This document shows, in pieces, positions 17,096 through 24,579 of a stretch of 64,000 nucleotides of DNA (positions within the stretch are counted from its first letter, which is position 1; each line of letters starts with the position of its first letter). The stretch comes from Duganella zoogloeoides (GTDB lineage: Bacteria > Pseudomonadota > Gammaproteobacteria > Burkholderiales > Burkholderiaceae_D), in assembly GCF_034479515.1 (NCBI RefSeq), contig NZ_CP140152.1:2604001-2668000 (forward strand), in the 5' to 3' direction. Both the position numbers and the translations under genes were made by a program. The notes below the pieces were generated by a model. The model was given only the letters and a program-made list of their open reading frames with translations. It was not told where the DNA came from and did no database searches.

Positions 17096-17878
17096 ATGAA
17101 CGCATACCACACCAGCTCCGCAACCACCGCCGCCAACGCCACCGCAGGCCACAGCAGCGCCGGTTCGCAGATCAGCCTGATCGGCGCCCAACAAAACGAT
17201 TTGCTGCGCGCCCTGTCGCGTGACGATCTGTTGGCCCTGTTCAGCGCGCTGGAACTGGTTGCGTTACCTGCCGGCAAGCACCTGTTCGACTTCGGCGACA
17301 AGGTCGAATACACGTACTTCCCGACCAACGCCATCATCTCCCTGCAATACGTGATGGAAGACGGCGCCACCACCGAGATCGCCGTGGTCGGCCGTGAAGG
17401 CGTGGTGGGCGTGGCCCTGTACCCGACCGAGCGCGCTTCGTACTCGGCCGTCGTGGAAGCCGCCGGTTACGGCTACCGCCTGCGTACCGATGTGCTGCGC
17501 GAAGTGTTTTACGCTGGCGGCCCATTGGCCCAGCAACTGATGCGCTACACCAGCGCCATGTTCGCCCAGCTGGCGCAAAGCGTGGCCGGCAGTCGCCACA
17601 CCAGCATCGAACAGAAGCTGTGCCGCTGGTTGCTGGAACGCCTGGACCGCTCGATGGGCAATGAATTGAAAGTGACGCAGGAAATGATCGCCAACATGCT
17701 GGGCGTACGCCGCGAGAGCGTGACCGGCGCGGCAGGCAAGCTGTCCGACGAAGGCCTAATCTCCTACCGCCGTGGTTGCGTTACCGTGCTCGATCGTGCG
17801 GGAATGGAAGCGCGTGCAGGCAGCTGCTACCAGGGCGGCCGCAACAAGGCGGCCGGCATGGAACAGCGTGCTGCTTGA
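17096..17878 (+). CDS. Crp/Fnr-family transcriptional regulator
   Basis: A 260-residue regulator. The N-terminal half is a cyclic-nucleotide-binding-type beta roll (LPAGKHLFDFGDKVEYTYFPTNAIISL, then EIAVVGREGVVGVAL), and the C-terminal half is a winged helix (KVTQEMIANMLGVRRESVTGAAGKL). It lacks the Fnr N-terminal cysteine cluster and the full cAMP-binding signature, so ligand and signal are unknown; proteins of this branch are common in Burkholderiales. The ATG at 17096 is preceded by AGAGG and homology begins some 40 residues later, after a low-complexity Ala/Thr/Ser stretch. Upstream in-frame starts give no sensible leader. Confidence 0.85.
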   Translation: MNAYHTSSATTAANATAGHSSAGSQISLIGAQQNDLLRALSRDDLLALFSALELVALPAGKHLFDFGDKVEYTYFPTNAIISLQYVMEDGATTEIAVVGREGVVGVALYPTERASYSAVVEAAGYGYRLRTDVLREVFYAGGPLAQQLMRYTSAMFAQLAQSVAGSRHTSIEQKLCRWLLERLDRSMGNELKVTQEMIANMLGVRRESVTGAAGKLSDEGLISYRRGCVTVLDRAGMEARAGSCYQGGRNKAAGMEQRAA

Positions 17879-17893
17879 GAAACAACAGAAAGA

Positions 17894-18118
17894 TTAATGC
17901 AAGACGCGGGACGGCGGATTCACCAGGAAGCCGCTGAAGTCCACCCGGGGGGCAGAGCGGGTGGCCATATTGTCCAGTTTGCGCTGGACCAGTTTGTGCC
18001 AGGCGGCGGCCCAACGCGCTGCCAGTTGCGATTCCTCTGCCGAACGCGCATACAGCGTTCTCTCGACAGCGATTTTTTGGCGGTTCAGGGCGCGGGTGGC
18101 ATTCATCATGGCAGACAT
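17894..18118 (-). CDS. Small hypothetical protein
   Basis: A possible 74-residue basic protein starting MSAMMNATRALNRQK. It has a helical, Arg/Ala-rich pattern and no signal peptide, membrane segment or family I recognise. It is convergent with the Crp/Fnr-type gene, with 15 bases between the stops. No convincing Shine-Dalgarno is visible. A plus-strand terminator at 18245-18282 implies transcription through this region on the other strand, which lowers confidence that it is a real gene. Confidence 0.35.
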   Translation of the reverse strand: MSAMMNATRALNRQKIAVERTLYARSAEESQLAARWAAAWHKLVQRKLDNMATRSAPRVDFSGFLVNPPSRVLH

Positions 18119-18244
18119 GGCGGGCTCGACTTGAAAGTTGTTGAGTGGAAAGCAAAGCCATTTTGCCTGTCCCGACCGGTTTTGAATGTGCGCCAGTTCA
18201 CCCAAGCACTGCGGTAAACCATCCCATCCGTGTAAAATACGTCT

Positions 18245-18282
18245 GCTGCGGCGCATCAATGATGCTCGGCAGCTATTTTTTT
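18245..18282 (+). terminator. Strong intrinsic terminator without an adjacent upstream gene
   Basis: Two 14-base arms from GCTGC to GCAGC pair at 12 of 14 positions (inner arms GCATCA and TGATGC around a single A) and are followed by TATTTTTTT. On the plus strand the nearest upstream gene stops at 17878, 367 bases away. It ends 39 bases before the SulP start. Confidence 0.75.
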
Positions 18283-18321
18283 GCGCGGTGTTCATCGTGT
18301 TTACCAACTCTCAGATCCCTT

Positions 18322-19770
18322 ATGTGGTCCACCAATTTCACTAAAAACGCCCTGGCAGGATTGACCACGTCGTTTGCGCTGGTTCCCGAATGCATCGCTT
18401 TTGCGCTGGTTGCGCACTTGAATCCCCTGGTCGGGCTGTACGGTGCGTTCTTTATTTGCACCGTTACTGCCGTGTTCGGCGGCCGTCCGGGCATGATTTC
18501 GGGCGCTGCCGGTTCGATGGCGGTGGTGATCGTGGCGCTCGTCGCCCAGCATGGCTTGCAGTATTTCCTGGCAACGGTGGTGCTGAGCGGCGTGATCATG
18601 CTGCTGTTTGGCGTGCTGCGGCTGGGCAAGCTGGTCAGCATGGTGCCGCATCCGGTGATGCTCGGCTTCGTCAACGGGCTGGCGATCGTGATCGCCTGGT
18701 CGCAGTTGCAACATTTTCGCGTCGATGGGAGCTGGTTGCCGGGTGCGGCCATGTGGTGGATGTGCGGGCTGGTGGCGCTGACCATGACCGTTGTTTACGT
18801 GCTGCCGCGCTTGACCAAAGCGGTGCCGCCGGCGCTGGTGGCGATTGTCGGGGTGGGGCTGTTGTCGGAACTGCTGCACCTGCCGGTACGCACGCTGGGC
18901 GACATGGCCACCATCGCCGGCGGTTTGCCGTCGTTCAGTGTGCCGCAACTGCCGCTGACCATGGAAACCTTGCGCATCGTGCTGCCGTATGCGCTATTGA
19001 TGGCAGTCGTGGGACTGCTCGAGACGCTGCTGACCTTCAACCTCACCGACGAAATCACCGAAACCCGGGGCCTGCCCGACCGCGAATGCGTGGCGCTGGG
19101 CGCAGCCAATGTCGCCTCCGGCCTGTTCGGCGGCATGGGCGGTTGCGCCATGATCGGCCAGACCATGATCAATCTCGGCTCCGGCGGGCGCACGCGGGTG
19201 TCGGGCACGGTCGCCGGCATCATGATCCTGCTGTTCATCCTGTTCCTGTCGCCGCTGATCGAGCGCATTCCACTGGCAGCCCTGGTGGGCGTGATGTTCG
19301 TCGTCGCCCAGCAGACGTTTGCCTGGAGTTCGCTGCAAGTGCTGGGCAAGGTGCCGCGCCACGACGCGCTGCTGATTGTCGTTGTCACCTGCATTACCGT
19401 GGCGACCGACCTGGCGGTGGCGGTGCTGTGCGGGATCGTGATCGCCGCGCTCAGCTTCGCCTGGCGCCACGCGCGCGAGGTGCGCACCGAGACCACGGTC
19501 GATGCCGACGGCGTGAAGCATTACACGCCGCACGGCACGCTGTTCTTTGCGTCGATCGCCCACTTCAACGACCTGTTCTCGCCGCAGGACGATCCGCAGA
19601 CCGTGATACTCGATTGCCGCCACCTGCGCCTGGTCGATCATTCGGCGGTGGTGGCGGTGGCGGCACTTAGCGAACGCTATACGCGCGCCGGCAAACGGCT
19701 GCAGGTGCAGCATCTCTCTACGCGCTGCGAGCTGTTGCTGGCGCGGGCAGGCGTCTCGGTGACCGCCTGA
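18322..19770 (+). CDS. SulP-family inorganic anion transporter with STAS domain
   Basis: A 482-residue inner-membrane transporter with 10-12 predicted membrane helices, starting with the SulP pattern ALAGLTTSFALVPECIAFALV and followed by GMISGAAGSMAVV and GFVNGLAIVIAWSQ. The C-terminal cytoplasmic STAS domain contains TVILDCRHLRLVDHSAV, where the canonical D-x-S/T region reads DHSA. Family members move sulfate, bicarbonate or other anions, often with proton or sodium symport; specificity cannot be read. The ATG at 18322 follows a strong terminator closely. Upstream in-frame starts would run through that terminator and are rejected. Confidence 0.88.
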   Translation: MWSTNFTKNALAGLTTSFALVPECIAFALVAHLNPLVGLYGAFFICTVTAVFGGRPGMISGAAGSMAVVIVALVAQHGLQYFLATVVLSGVIMLLFGVLRLGKLVSMVPHPVMLGFVNGLAIVIAWSQLQHFRVDGSWLPGAAMWWMCGLVALTMTVVYVLPRLTKAVPPALVAIVGVGLLSELLHLPVRTLGDMATIAGGLPSFSVPQLPLTMETLRIVLPYALLMAVVGLLETLLTFNLTDEITETRGLPDRECVALGAANVASGLFGGMGGCAMIGQTMINLGSGGRTRVSGTVAGIMILLFILFLSPLIERIPLAALVGVMFVVAQQTFAWSSLQVLGKVPRHDALLIVVVTCITVATDLAVAVLCGIVIAALSFAWRHAREVRTETTVDADGVKHYTPHGTLFFASIAHFNDLFSPQDDPQTVILDCRHLRLVDHSAVVAVAALSERYTRAGKRLQVQHLSTRCELLLARAGVSVTA

Positions 19771-19815
19771 CGCGTTCGTGGTATTCTGCGCATCCTTGAC
19801 AGAAAATCCACTCCA

Positions 19816-20043
19816 ATGCAGATTGCAACCATCATCAGCCTGGCCGGCACCATCACCTGCGTGGGCCTGTTCTCGAAACAAAAGGAATGGGTGTTGGCAG
19901 CGGCCTTCGCCTTCGGCGCCGCCTTTACCGCCCTGGCTGCGTTGCGGCCGTCGTTCATCCCCGGCTACCTGGTGCCCTGGTGCGCCTACACTTTCTTCGC
20001 CTTGGCTGCGGTCGAGTTCGTCCGCAAGGTCATCCTCAAATAG
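19816..20043 (+). CDS. Small hypothetical membrane protein
   Basis: A 75-residue protein with two or three hydrophobic segments (IATIISLAGTITCVGLF, WVLAAAFAFGAAFTALAAL, WCAYTFFALAAVEFV) and a basic C-terminus (RKVILK). It lies 45 bases after the SulP gene on the same strand and may be co-transcribed. I do not recognise a family. Confidence 0.6.
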   Translation: MQIATIISLAGTITCVGLFSKQKEWVLAAAFAFGAAFTALAALRPSFIPGYLVPWCAYTFFALAAVEFVRKVILK

Positions 20044-20134
20044 TTTGCTTGAATGATGGTCACAAATACATTGTTACTGTATGCTGCCAGCGCATTTTGC
20101 GGCATTGTGTTAACCATCATCAAGAAAGAGTTCT

Positions 20135-20605
20135 ATGAGACATTTGTTTTCTTCGTGCGCGTTTGGAGTGGCGTTGGCGCTGGCTGGTTGTGGCGGCGGT
20201 GGCGGCGGTGGCGATGTTGCTGCGCCAGTGGCGCCGACCATCCCTGCGGTTCCTGACACCATCACGCTGCAGAAGATCGATAATGTGGTCGGCACGGGCG
20301 CGCTGGCCGTAGCTGGGAAAACTGTTTATGTGCACTACACCGGCTGGCTCTACGATGCCACTGCGACATCGAAAAAAGGAGCGCAGTTCGATTCGTCGGC
20401 TGGCAGGTCGCCGCTTGACTTCGTCCTGGCCGGCGGCTTGGTGATCAAGGGTTTTGACGAGGGCGTGACGGGTATGAGAGTTGGCGGCAAACGTACCGTG
20501 ATGATCCCGGCCAGCATGGGCTACGGCGCCACCGGCGCCGGCAATGGTGCGATTCCACCCAACGCCAACCTGGTCTTCGATATCGAACTGGTGGAAGTAC
20601 GTTGA
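20135..20605 (+). CDS. FKBP-type peptidyl-prolyl isomerase, lipoprotein
   Basis: A 156-residue lipoprotein. The signal peptide ends in the lipobox LAGC (Cys19), followed by a run of seven Gly as a flexible linker. The FKBP domain covers about residues 45-156: VYVHYTGWLYDA, GAQFDSS, LDFVLAGGLVIKGFDEGVTGM, KRTVMIPASMGYGATG and IPPNANLVFDIELVEV contain the usual active-site aromatic and Asp residues. It would catalyse proline isomerisation in the periplasm, anchored to a membrane. Shine-Dalgarno AAGAAAGAG precedes the ATG. It is convergent with the 803-residue unknown gene. Confidence 0.9.
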   Translation: MRHLFSSCAFGVALALAGCGGGGGGGDVAAPVAPTIPAVPDTITLQKIDNVVGTGALAVAGKTVYVHYTGWLYDATATSKKGAQFDSSAGRSPLDFVLAGGLVIKGFDEGVTGMRVGGKRTVMIPASMGYGATGAGNGAIPPNANLVFDIELVEVR

Positions 20606-20624
20606 CCTTGCACCGCGCACCCGA

Positions 20625-23036
20625 TCAATAGAAGTAGGGCGTCTTCTTCGCCCATGCGCTATTGCCGTAGCGCTTGTGCAGCACGGTGAAAGCCTGTTTC
20701 GACAATGCCTGGGCGTCGTCGTCGAGGCAGCCGCCGCGTGTTGAGCGCACCACCACGTGCAGCAGCCAGGGCAGGTCGGCGTCGTTCGGCTTGCTGGCCA
20801 CGCGTTGCAGCACGTGCTCGCCAAGGTAGCCGGTGGCGGTTTTCAGCGCGCCCAGTTGCGCCAGTTCCGCCTTGCGGCGCGCGCCATCCACGCCGGCCAC
20901 CTGCGGCATCGGCGGCGCCTGTTCCAGCCACACGGTTTGCATCACCCAGCCATTTTCCTGGTATTCCTGCCCGGCGGTGGACGGCATCTTGCACCACATG
21001 TCGGCCCGGGTTTCATCGACCTCGCGCGGTACGTAAGGTACGGCCATGGCCCAGGTATTGCGCATCGGGCTGAAACCATATTCGACGGCATTGAGCATTA
21101 ACCAGTGGTGGCGTTCCGGGTTGGCGGTGAGCGCGCGGTACTGCCGCATCACCGGCGCCAGTTCCGGCGCATCGACTTCCACCTGCTGCGCAGCTTTCAC
21201 GGCCGCTTCGTATTGGCCCGTCATGTCGAAACGCATCAGGGCGGTCAGGGCAATACGGCCGCGTTCGTCGGCCGGCAGTTGCCGGTCCGCCGCCAGCGTC
21301 AACAGGTCGCTGGCCGCCAGCCCGGTATTGAGCCAGCGTTTGCCATCCGCTGCCAGCCGCCCGCGCGCCACCGTGTCGGGATCCTGCACTGCTGCCGGTT
21401 CGCCGGTGTCGGCATCGATCTGGTAGCCCCGGCTGCGCAGCAGATAGCGGGCGGCGTCGCTCACACTGGTGGCAACAGCGAAGCGCTCCTGCAGGAACAG
21501 GTTGCGGGCGGAATCCGACGCGGTGCTCGAGAGCGCGGCACCGTTCAGTTCCGCCTCGCTCAGCGCGCGGGCCTGGTCGGCTTTGTCGTTCAGGCGGTAA
21601 TGGCGCGCCAGCGCGTAGCGCACCGTCAGGTATTCGGGCGCCGAGGGCGCCACTTGCAGCATGGCTTTTTCGAGCTCGGGCGTCAGCCGGTCGTTGATCA
21701 TGGCGGCGGCGAACAGCCACGCGCGCGCCTGGGCGGCGTTGCCGTCTTTCGCGTAGTGCTGCCAGCGGCCCTGCACGTGCGCCCGCGATGGTGCGCATGC
21801 TGCGGCGACCTTGGCGGCAAATTCGCGGTTGTCTTCCGGGGAATAGGGGCTGCATTGCTGCACGGTGAACACCCAGTCGACCAGCCCTGACACCGTGCGT
21901 AGCTCGGGTTGGCCCGTGGCCGGCTGGTCCAGCAGGCGGTCGGCCAGGGCCAGCCAGTCGCCCAGGCGGTCGTCGCGGTACGGGTCGTTGCGCGCATCGT
22001 CAAGCAGCTGGCTGACCTGGGCGAAGCGCTCCACCGGCGTGAACTTTGCCTGCAGGATGCGGCCGATCGCGCGGCTGTCACCATGGCGCGCTGCCAGCGC
22101 GGGATTGGTCACAATGCGGGCGATCCGCGCCTCGACATCGGCCAGCGTCTGTTGCTGGCGCGCCTGGCGCGCCGCTTTGGCGTCGGGGCTTTCCTTCGCT
22201 TGCGCTACGCGCGCCTGCCAGCGCTCGTCGGGCGTACCCGGCACGTACAGCGCAGCGCGTCCTTGCGAGCGCAGCGCCAGGTAGTCGCCCCACGCGCGCA
22301 GCGGATGGCCTTCGGTGGCGCCGATCCGGTCGAACAGCGCCGTGCTGCGCGCGTAGTCCTCGCTATAGAACGCCGCCGACGCCAGCTGGTATTCCTGCAC
22401 CTGGCGCCAGTACAAGGGCTCGGTGGCAGCCAGCGGCGCCGGTTGCACCAGCACCCTGGGCCGCTGGAAGTAGTCCCGGCGGTCCAGCGGATCGTCGCCG
22501 CACGCCTTGAAGACCTCGCGCTGGGTGGACACCCAGGTCGCCAGCCGTGCCGGTGTGGCGTCCGCGCGCGCGGTCAGCTCGCCCAGCGTGCGGGTGGCGA
22601 ACACATAGCTGGCCGTCGGGCAGTTCAGGTAGCTGTCGATCAGCGGATCGGCTGCGGGCGCCGGGTCCATTTCGCGCTTGAGGGCGCCGTGCACGGCAGT
22701 GCGCCAGGCGGCGTAGATTTCCCGGCCTTGGGCCTGGTCCTGCCAGCCGCCTCCACGGCGTTCCTCGACCAGGGCCAGGGCGCCCGGGGGATTGGGCGCG
22801 GTTTGTAATCCCGGCGCGCCCAGCATGACGGCGCGCCACGCGGTAAACAGATTGCTGCGGACGTAAGACGGCAGCACCACGCCGAGGTGCCCGCCCTGGT
22901 AGCGGCCCAGCGCGATGTCGGTGCGGTTGCGGTTGACGAATGAGTCAACCGGATCTTCGCAGCCGCTGGCAACGGCGTGGCCGCCGGTAAACAACAGCAG
23001 GGCGGCAATGGCAATGGCAGGGAGCGTGCGGCTCAT
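20625..23036 (-). CDS. Large exported protein of unknown function
   Basis: An 803-residue protein with a signal peptide ending near AVASG and no further membrane segment, so probably periplasmic. The mature protein is Ala/Arg-rich and mostly helical, with stretches resembling tetratricopeptide-like solenoid repeats (YYLRNDKADQARAL-type helices; SAAFYSEDYARSTALFDRIGATEG). A few cysteines (CEDPVDSF near the N-terminus, LNCPTAS, CVVRSTRGGC-type C-terminal region) could form disulfides. I do not recognise a named family or any catalytic motif. Its ATG overlaps the stop of the DUF3142 gene by 4 bases (ATGA), so the two are translationally coupled and probably act together, perhaps at the cell envelope. 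Confidence 0.75.
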   Translation of the reverse strand: MSRTLPAIAIAALLLFTGGHAVASGCEDPVDSFVNRNRTDIALGRYQGGHLGVVLPSYVRSNLFTAWRAVMLGAPGLQTAPNPPGALALVEERRGGGWQDQAQGREIYAAWRTAVHGALKREMDPAPAADPLIDSYLNCPTASYVFATRTLGELTARADATPARLATWVSTQREVFKACGDDPLDRRDYFQRPRVLVQPAPLAATEPLYWRQVQEYQLASAAFYSEDYARSTALFDRIGATEGHPLRAWGDYLALRSQGRAALYVPGTPDERWQARVAQAKESPDAKAARQARQQQTLADVEARIARIVTNPALAARHGDSRAIGRILQAKFTPVERFAQVSQLLDDARNDPYRDDRLGDWLALADRLLDQPATGQPELRTVSGLVDWVFTVQQCSPYSPEDNREFAAKVAAACAPSRAHVQGRWQHYAKDGNAAQARAWLFAAAMINDRLTPELEKAMLQVAPSAPEYLTVRYALARHYRLNDKADQARALSEAELNGAALSSTASDSARNLFLQERFAVATSVSDAARYLLRSRGYQIDADTGEPAAVQDPDTVARGRLAADGKRWLNTGLAASDLLTLAADRQLPADERGRIALTALMRFDMTGQYEAAVKAAQQVEVDAPELAPVMRQYRALTANPERHHWLMLNAVEYGFSPMRNTWAMAVPYVPREVDETRADMWCKMPSTAGQEYQENGWVMQTVWLEQAPPMPQVAGVDGARRKAELAQLGALKTATGYLGEHVLQRVASKPNDADLPWLLHVVVRSTRGGCLDDDAQALSKQAFTVLHKRYGNSAWAKKTPYFY

Positions 23037-23785
23037 GGCGTAGTTCCTGGAACGGGCGGTGGAAGGGGCGATGCGGCCGACGCGCTGCGCTGCCAGGCGT
23101 AACGGTCGAACCAGTAAGTCTTGCGGTAGCGGGCGATCACCTGCGGCGCGAACGATTCCTGCGGCGCGAAACCGGCGCTACCCTGGCGGCAACTGGCGTG
23201 CAGCAGCTCGGGCGTGTGTTCGACGATGTGGCGCATGCGGACGTTATCGCGGCCCATGCGGAAGAACATGGGAACCACTTCGTCGGCAGGCAGGTCGTCG
23301 AGCCAGGCGGGCGCACGGCACCACCAGGCCAGCGCAGTCACGCTCAGCTTGATCTGCGGCGGCAGCTCGGCGCGCACCCGCGCTACCAGCGCGCGGTAAA
23401 AATCGCGCTGCGACGGCTTCGCTTCCAGGTCTAGCTGCACCCAGCCCGAGGTGCTGGCCCGCGCTGCTTCGCGCATGGCTTGCACGATCATGTCGGTGCG
23501 AGTGGCGATATCGACCGGCGGATTGACGGTGCTCACCTCCACGTGCAGCACCGGCGTGACGCGGGTCATCGATGGCATCAGTGGCCAATGGGCGCGCGGA
23601 CGGGTGCGGGCGGAGGGGCCGGTGAGCAGGATGTGGCGTTGCAGGACGGCCGCCTCGGCGGTGGACCATGATGGCAGCACGGCGCTGTCCCACAGCCAGG
23701 CCACGGCCGGTGCCGGCGTGTTGGCGCGGGCGCCTGCGCAGGTCAGCAAGACGATCAGTAAGGGAATTGGGGAGAGCCACGACAT
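23033..23785 (-). CDS. Exported DUF3142 protein
   Basis: A 250-residue exported protein from the proposed ATG at 23785, with a signal peptide (WLSPIPLLIVLLTCAGARA). The mature part matches DUF3142 as I know it: AVAWLWDSAVLPSW, GWVQLDLEAKPSQRDFYRAL, LSVTALAWWCRAPAWLDDL and EVVPMFFRMGRD, in an order reminiscent of TIM-barrel glycosidase-like proteins. Function unknown. ATGs further upstream (23818, 23896) would put extra residues before the signal peptide; no start has a clear Shine-Dalgarno. The stop overlaps the start of the 803-residue gene. Confidence 0.75.
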   Translation of the reverse strand: MSWLSPIPLLIVLLTCAGARANTPAPAVAWLWDSAVLPSWSTAEAAVLQRHILLTGPSARTRPRAHWPLMPSMTRVTPVLHVEVSTVNPPVDIATRTDMIVQAMREAARASTSGWVQLDLEAKPSQRDFYRALVARVRAELPPQIKLSVTALAWWCRAPAWLDDLPADEVVPMFFRMGRDNVRMRHIVEHTPELLHASCRQGSAGFAPQESFAPQVIARYRKTYWFDRYAWQRSASAASPLPPPVPGTTP

Positions 23786-23880
23786 CGGATGGGGCAGGCT
23801 GAAACTCGGGTGCCCCATTCTAACGATATTTATCAAATAAACAAAATGGCTTATTTTGCTCCGGATGCGGTGCGGATACA

Positions 23881-23910
23881 AAAACGCCCGGCGCACAGGC
23901 CGGGCGTTTT
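23881..23910. terminator. Intrinsic terminator after OmpA-type gene
   Basis: ACGCCCGGC pairs with GCCGGGCGT around a short loop, with five T following on the minus strand and four on the plus strand. It lies 27 bases beyond the stop of the OmpA-type lipoprotein gene and could also act in the other direction. Confidence 0.8.
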
Positions 23911-23936
23911 ATCCGTTGCGCACAAGCGCGACAGGA

Positions 23937-24464
23937 TTACTTGCTTGGGTAGACGATGTCGTCGCGGCGGTTTTGTGCGCGCGATTCTTCATCGGAACCG
24001 GTAGCTTTTGGCTTTTCTTTGCCGTAGCTGATGGCTTCCATCTGGCCGTCTTTCACGCCTTGTACTTTCAGGGCGGTGATCAGGGCTTGTGCGCGCTTCT
24101 GGCCCAGGGCCAGGTTGTACTCGGCGCTGCCGCGGTCATCGGTGTTGCCTTCGACTTTGATCGACACGTTAGGGTTGGCAGCCAGGAATTTACCGTGGTC
24201 GGCAACCAGACCGTCGAATTCTGGCTTGACAGTGTACTTGTCGAAGTCGAAGTAGACGCTACGGTTTTTGTAGATCGAGCTGTTTGGGTCCAGGTAGGCG
24301 GCCAGTGGCGCTTGTACCGGTGCAGCGACTGGCGCTGGTGCCGGGGTAGGTGCCGGAGCAGCTTTGACTGGCTCAGGTGCTGGAGCTGGTGCAGGTGCTG
24401 GGGTCGAGCATGCGCTCAGCAGGGCTACGGTGCAGGCTGCCAGCAGGATGTTGGTGTTTTTCAT
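23937..24464 (-). CDS. OmpA-family (Pal-like) outer-membrane lipoprotein
   Basis: A 175-residue lipoprotein. The signal peptide ends in LSAC (Cys19). A Pro/Ala repeat linker of about 40 residues follows, then an OmpA C-terminal domain (SVYFDFDKYTVKPEF, VEGNTDDRGSAEYNLALGQKRA, SYGKEKPKATG, AQNRRDDIVY), with the Asp and Arg residues that bind meso-diaminopimelate in peptidoglycan. It tethers the outer membrane to the cell wall. GGGAG 9 bases before the ATG at 24464 decides the start over an in-frame ATG 12 codons upstream. It is not next to tol genes, so it is probably a paralogue of Pal. A terminator follows. Confidence 0.88.
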   Translation of the reverse strand: MKNTNILLAACTVALLSACSTPAPAPAPAPEPVKAAPAPTPAPAPVAAPVQAPLAAYLDPNSSIYKNRSVYFDFDKYTVKPEFDGLVADHGKFLAANPNVSIKVEGNTDDRGSAEYNLALGQKRAQALITALKVQGVKDGQMEAISYGKEKPKATGSDEESRAQNRRDDIVYPSK

Positions 24465-24579
24465 CGATATACTCCCGATTCGAATTATGTTGTGGGGCAC
24501 ACTAAAGGGTGTGAGGCTGTCAAGCCAGCCGCGACCAATATTATATAAGGGTTTCTCTGATTATAATTGGCGCGCTGCA

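Noticed and set aside
20180..20220. Run of glycine codons in the FKBP lipoprotein as a possible repeat-expansion locus
   Set aside because: Short Gly linkers after a lipobox are common in exported proteins and the codons are mixed, so there is no evidence of slippage.
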